Below, piece after piece: positions 63,870 through 64,000 of a DNA stretch of 64,000 nucleotides. Below the pieces are notes generated by a model that was not told the DNA's origin, ran no database searches, and saw only the letters and a list, made by a program, of their open reading frames with translations. The translations under genes were made by a program, and so were the position numbers. Each line of letters begins with the position of its first letter. The first letter of the stretch is position 1. This DNA comes from Pelagibius litoralis. GTDB lineage: Bacteria > Pseudomonadota > Alphaproteobacteria > Kiloniellales > Kiloniellaceae. Location: positions 30,388 through 94,387 of the forward strand of contig NZ_JAAQPH010000023.1 in assembly GCF_011683915.1 (NCBI RefSeq). The letters run 5' to 3'.

Positions 63870-64000
63870 TGTTCCACTGGTGTCCGGTTTAGATTTGGTG
63901 GACTGAGCGCACGGTGTTGATTCTACTGGTGTCCAAGCGTTTGGCGACGTCCTGGGACACGAGAAAGGAACAACACCGTGCGCCACCACAATAGCGTTTT
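63870..64000 (+). mobile_element. left end of an IS4-type insertion sequence, cut by the window edge
   Basis: A non-coding lead with ACTGGTGTCC twice (63877-63886, 63928-63937) precedes a start codon. The true left end cannot be fixed because the right end is outside the window; it is probably near 63875. Confidence 0.55.
63978..64000 (+). CDS. IS4-family transposase (DUF4372-type), 3' partial
   Basis: Begins GTG 63978 with AAAGGAACAACACC upstream; the first residues VRHHNSVF match the conserved opening of DUF4372-containing IS4-type transposases (MRHHNSVFH...). Only eight codons are visible, so the call is from that motif alone. Confidence 0.55.

Overview
The window is GC-rich chromosomal DNA of an alphaproteobacterium, most likely of the Rhodospirillales/Kiloniellales type. 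The inference rests on gene content: Usg, a DUF1289 protein, COX15-type heme A synthase, class I lysyl-tRNA synthetase, CoxMSL-type molybdenum hydroxylase, PAS_5 protein and RIME-like palindromic repeats. It is mostly ordinary core chromosome. There is no phage, CRISPR array or integrative element; an insertion sequence begins at the extreme right edge.

Layout. 1-5.9 kb: surface-glycan cassette (glycosyltransferase/methyltransferase fusion cut by the window edge, FkbM methyltransferase, 2OG-Fe(II) oxygenase, ABC exporter, and a glycosyltransferase-like gene split by a 137-141 bp repeat). 6.1-15.7 kb: apparent catabolic regulon, with a three-subunit molybdenum hydroxylase followed on the same strand by a complete branched-chain-amino-acid-type ABC importer, facing a divergent TetR regulator across an AT-rich control region. 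15.7-21.7 kb: decayed secreted-protein gene, PilZ and DUF1289 proteins, a membrane/[2Fe-2S]/adenylate cyclase fusion, TPR protein, glutathione peroxidase, RecX. 21.8-26.7 kb: two ABC-2 permeases, tandem TraB/GumN paralogues, an Acg-like nitroreductase. 27-36 kb: argD-argF-hslO, a lipoprotein, murI, argE, trkH, apaG, an OmpA-like lipoprotein. 36-42.3 kb: ynjBCD-like importer, two c-type cytochromes with FNR-like boxes, an Ada-domain/2OG oxygenase fusion. 42.4-51.8 kb: tRNA-Gly(CCC), a serine beta-lactamase-fold protein, pyruvate carboxylase, three small secreted proteins of unknown role, a COG0523 GTPase, heme A synthase, Usg. 52-64 kb: TerB, AEC transporter, cytochrome b561 + PepSY divergent from a two-component system, PAS protein, DinG-type helicase, sigma/anti-sigma/Spy-like operon, lysS, and the start of an IS4-type element.

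The most unusual signal is in the repeats. A MITE-like family (called R2 here; terminal inverted repeat close to CTAGAGTCTTTTCGACTTA) occurs four times. At every copy one terminal CTAG is also the TAG stop codon of the adjacent gene. A second family (R1), also with CTAG ends, interrupts a glycosyltransferase-like gene. Other points worth following are the redox-domain adenylate cyclase, the TetR/Mo-hydroxylase/importer regulon with a 22-bp-spaced repeated operator-like site, paired TCAGC boxes between PepSY and its two-component system, and an FNR-like box at the cytochrome genes. No wholly new multigene system can be claimed from the sequence alone.
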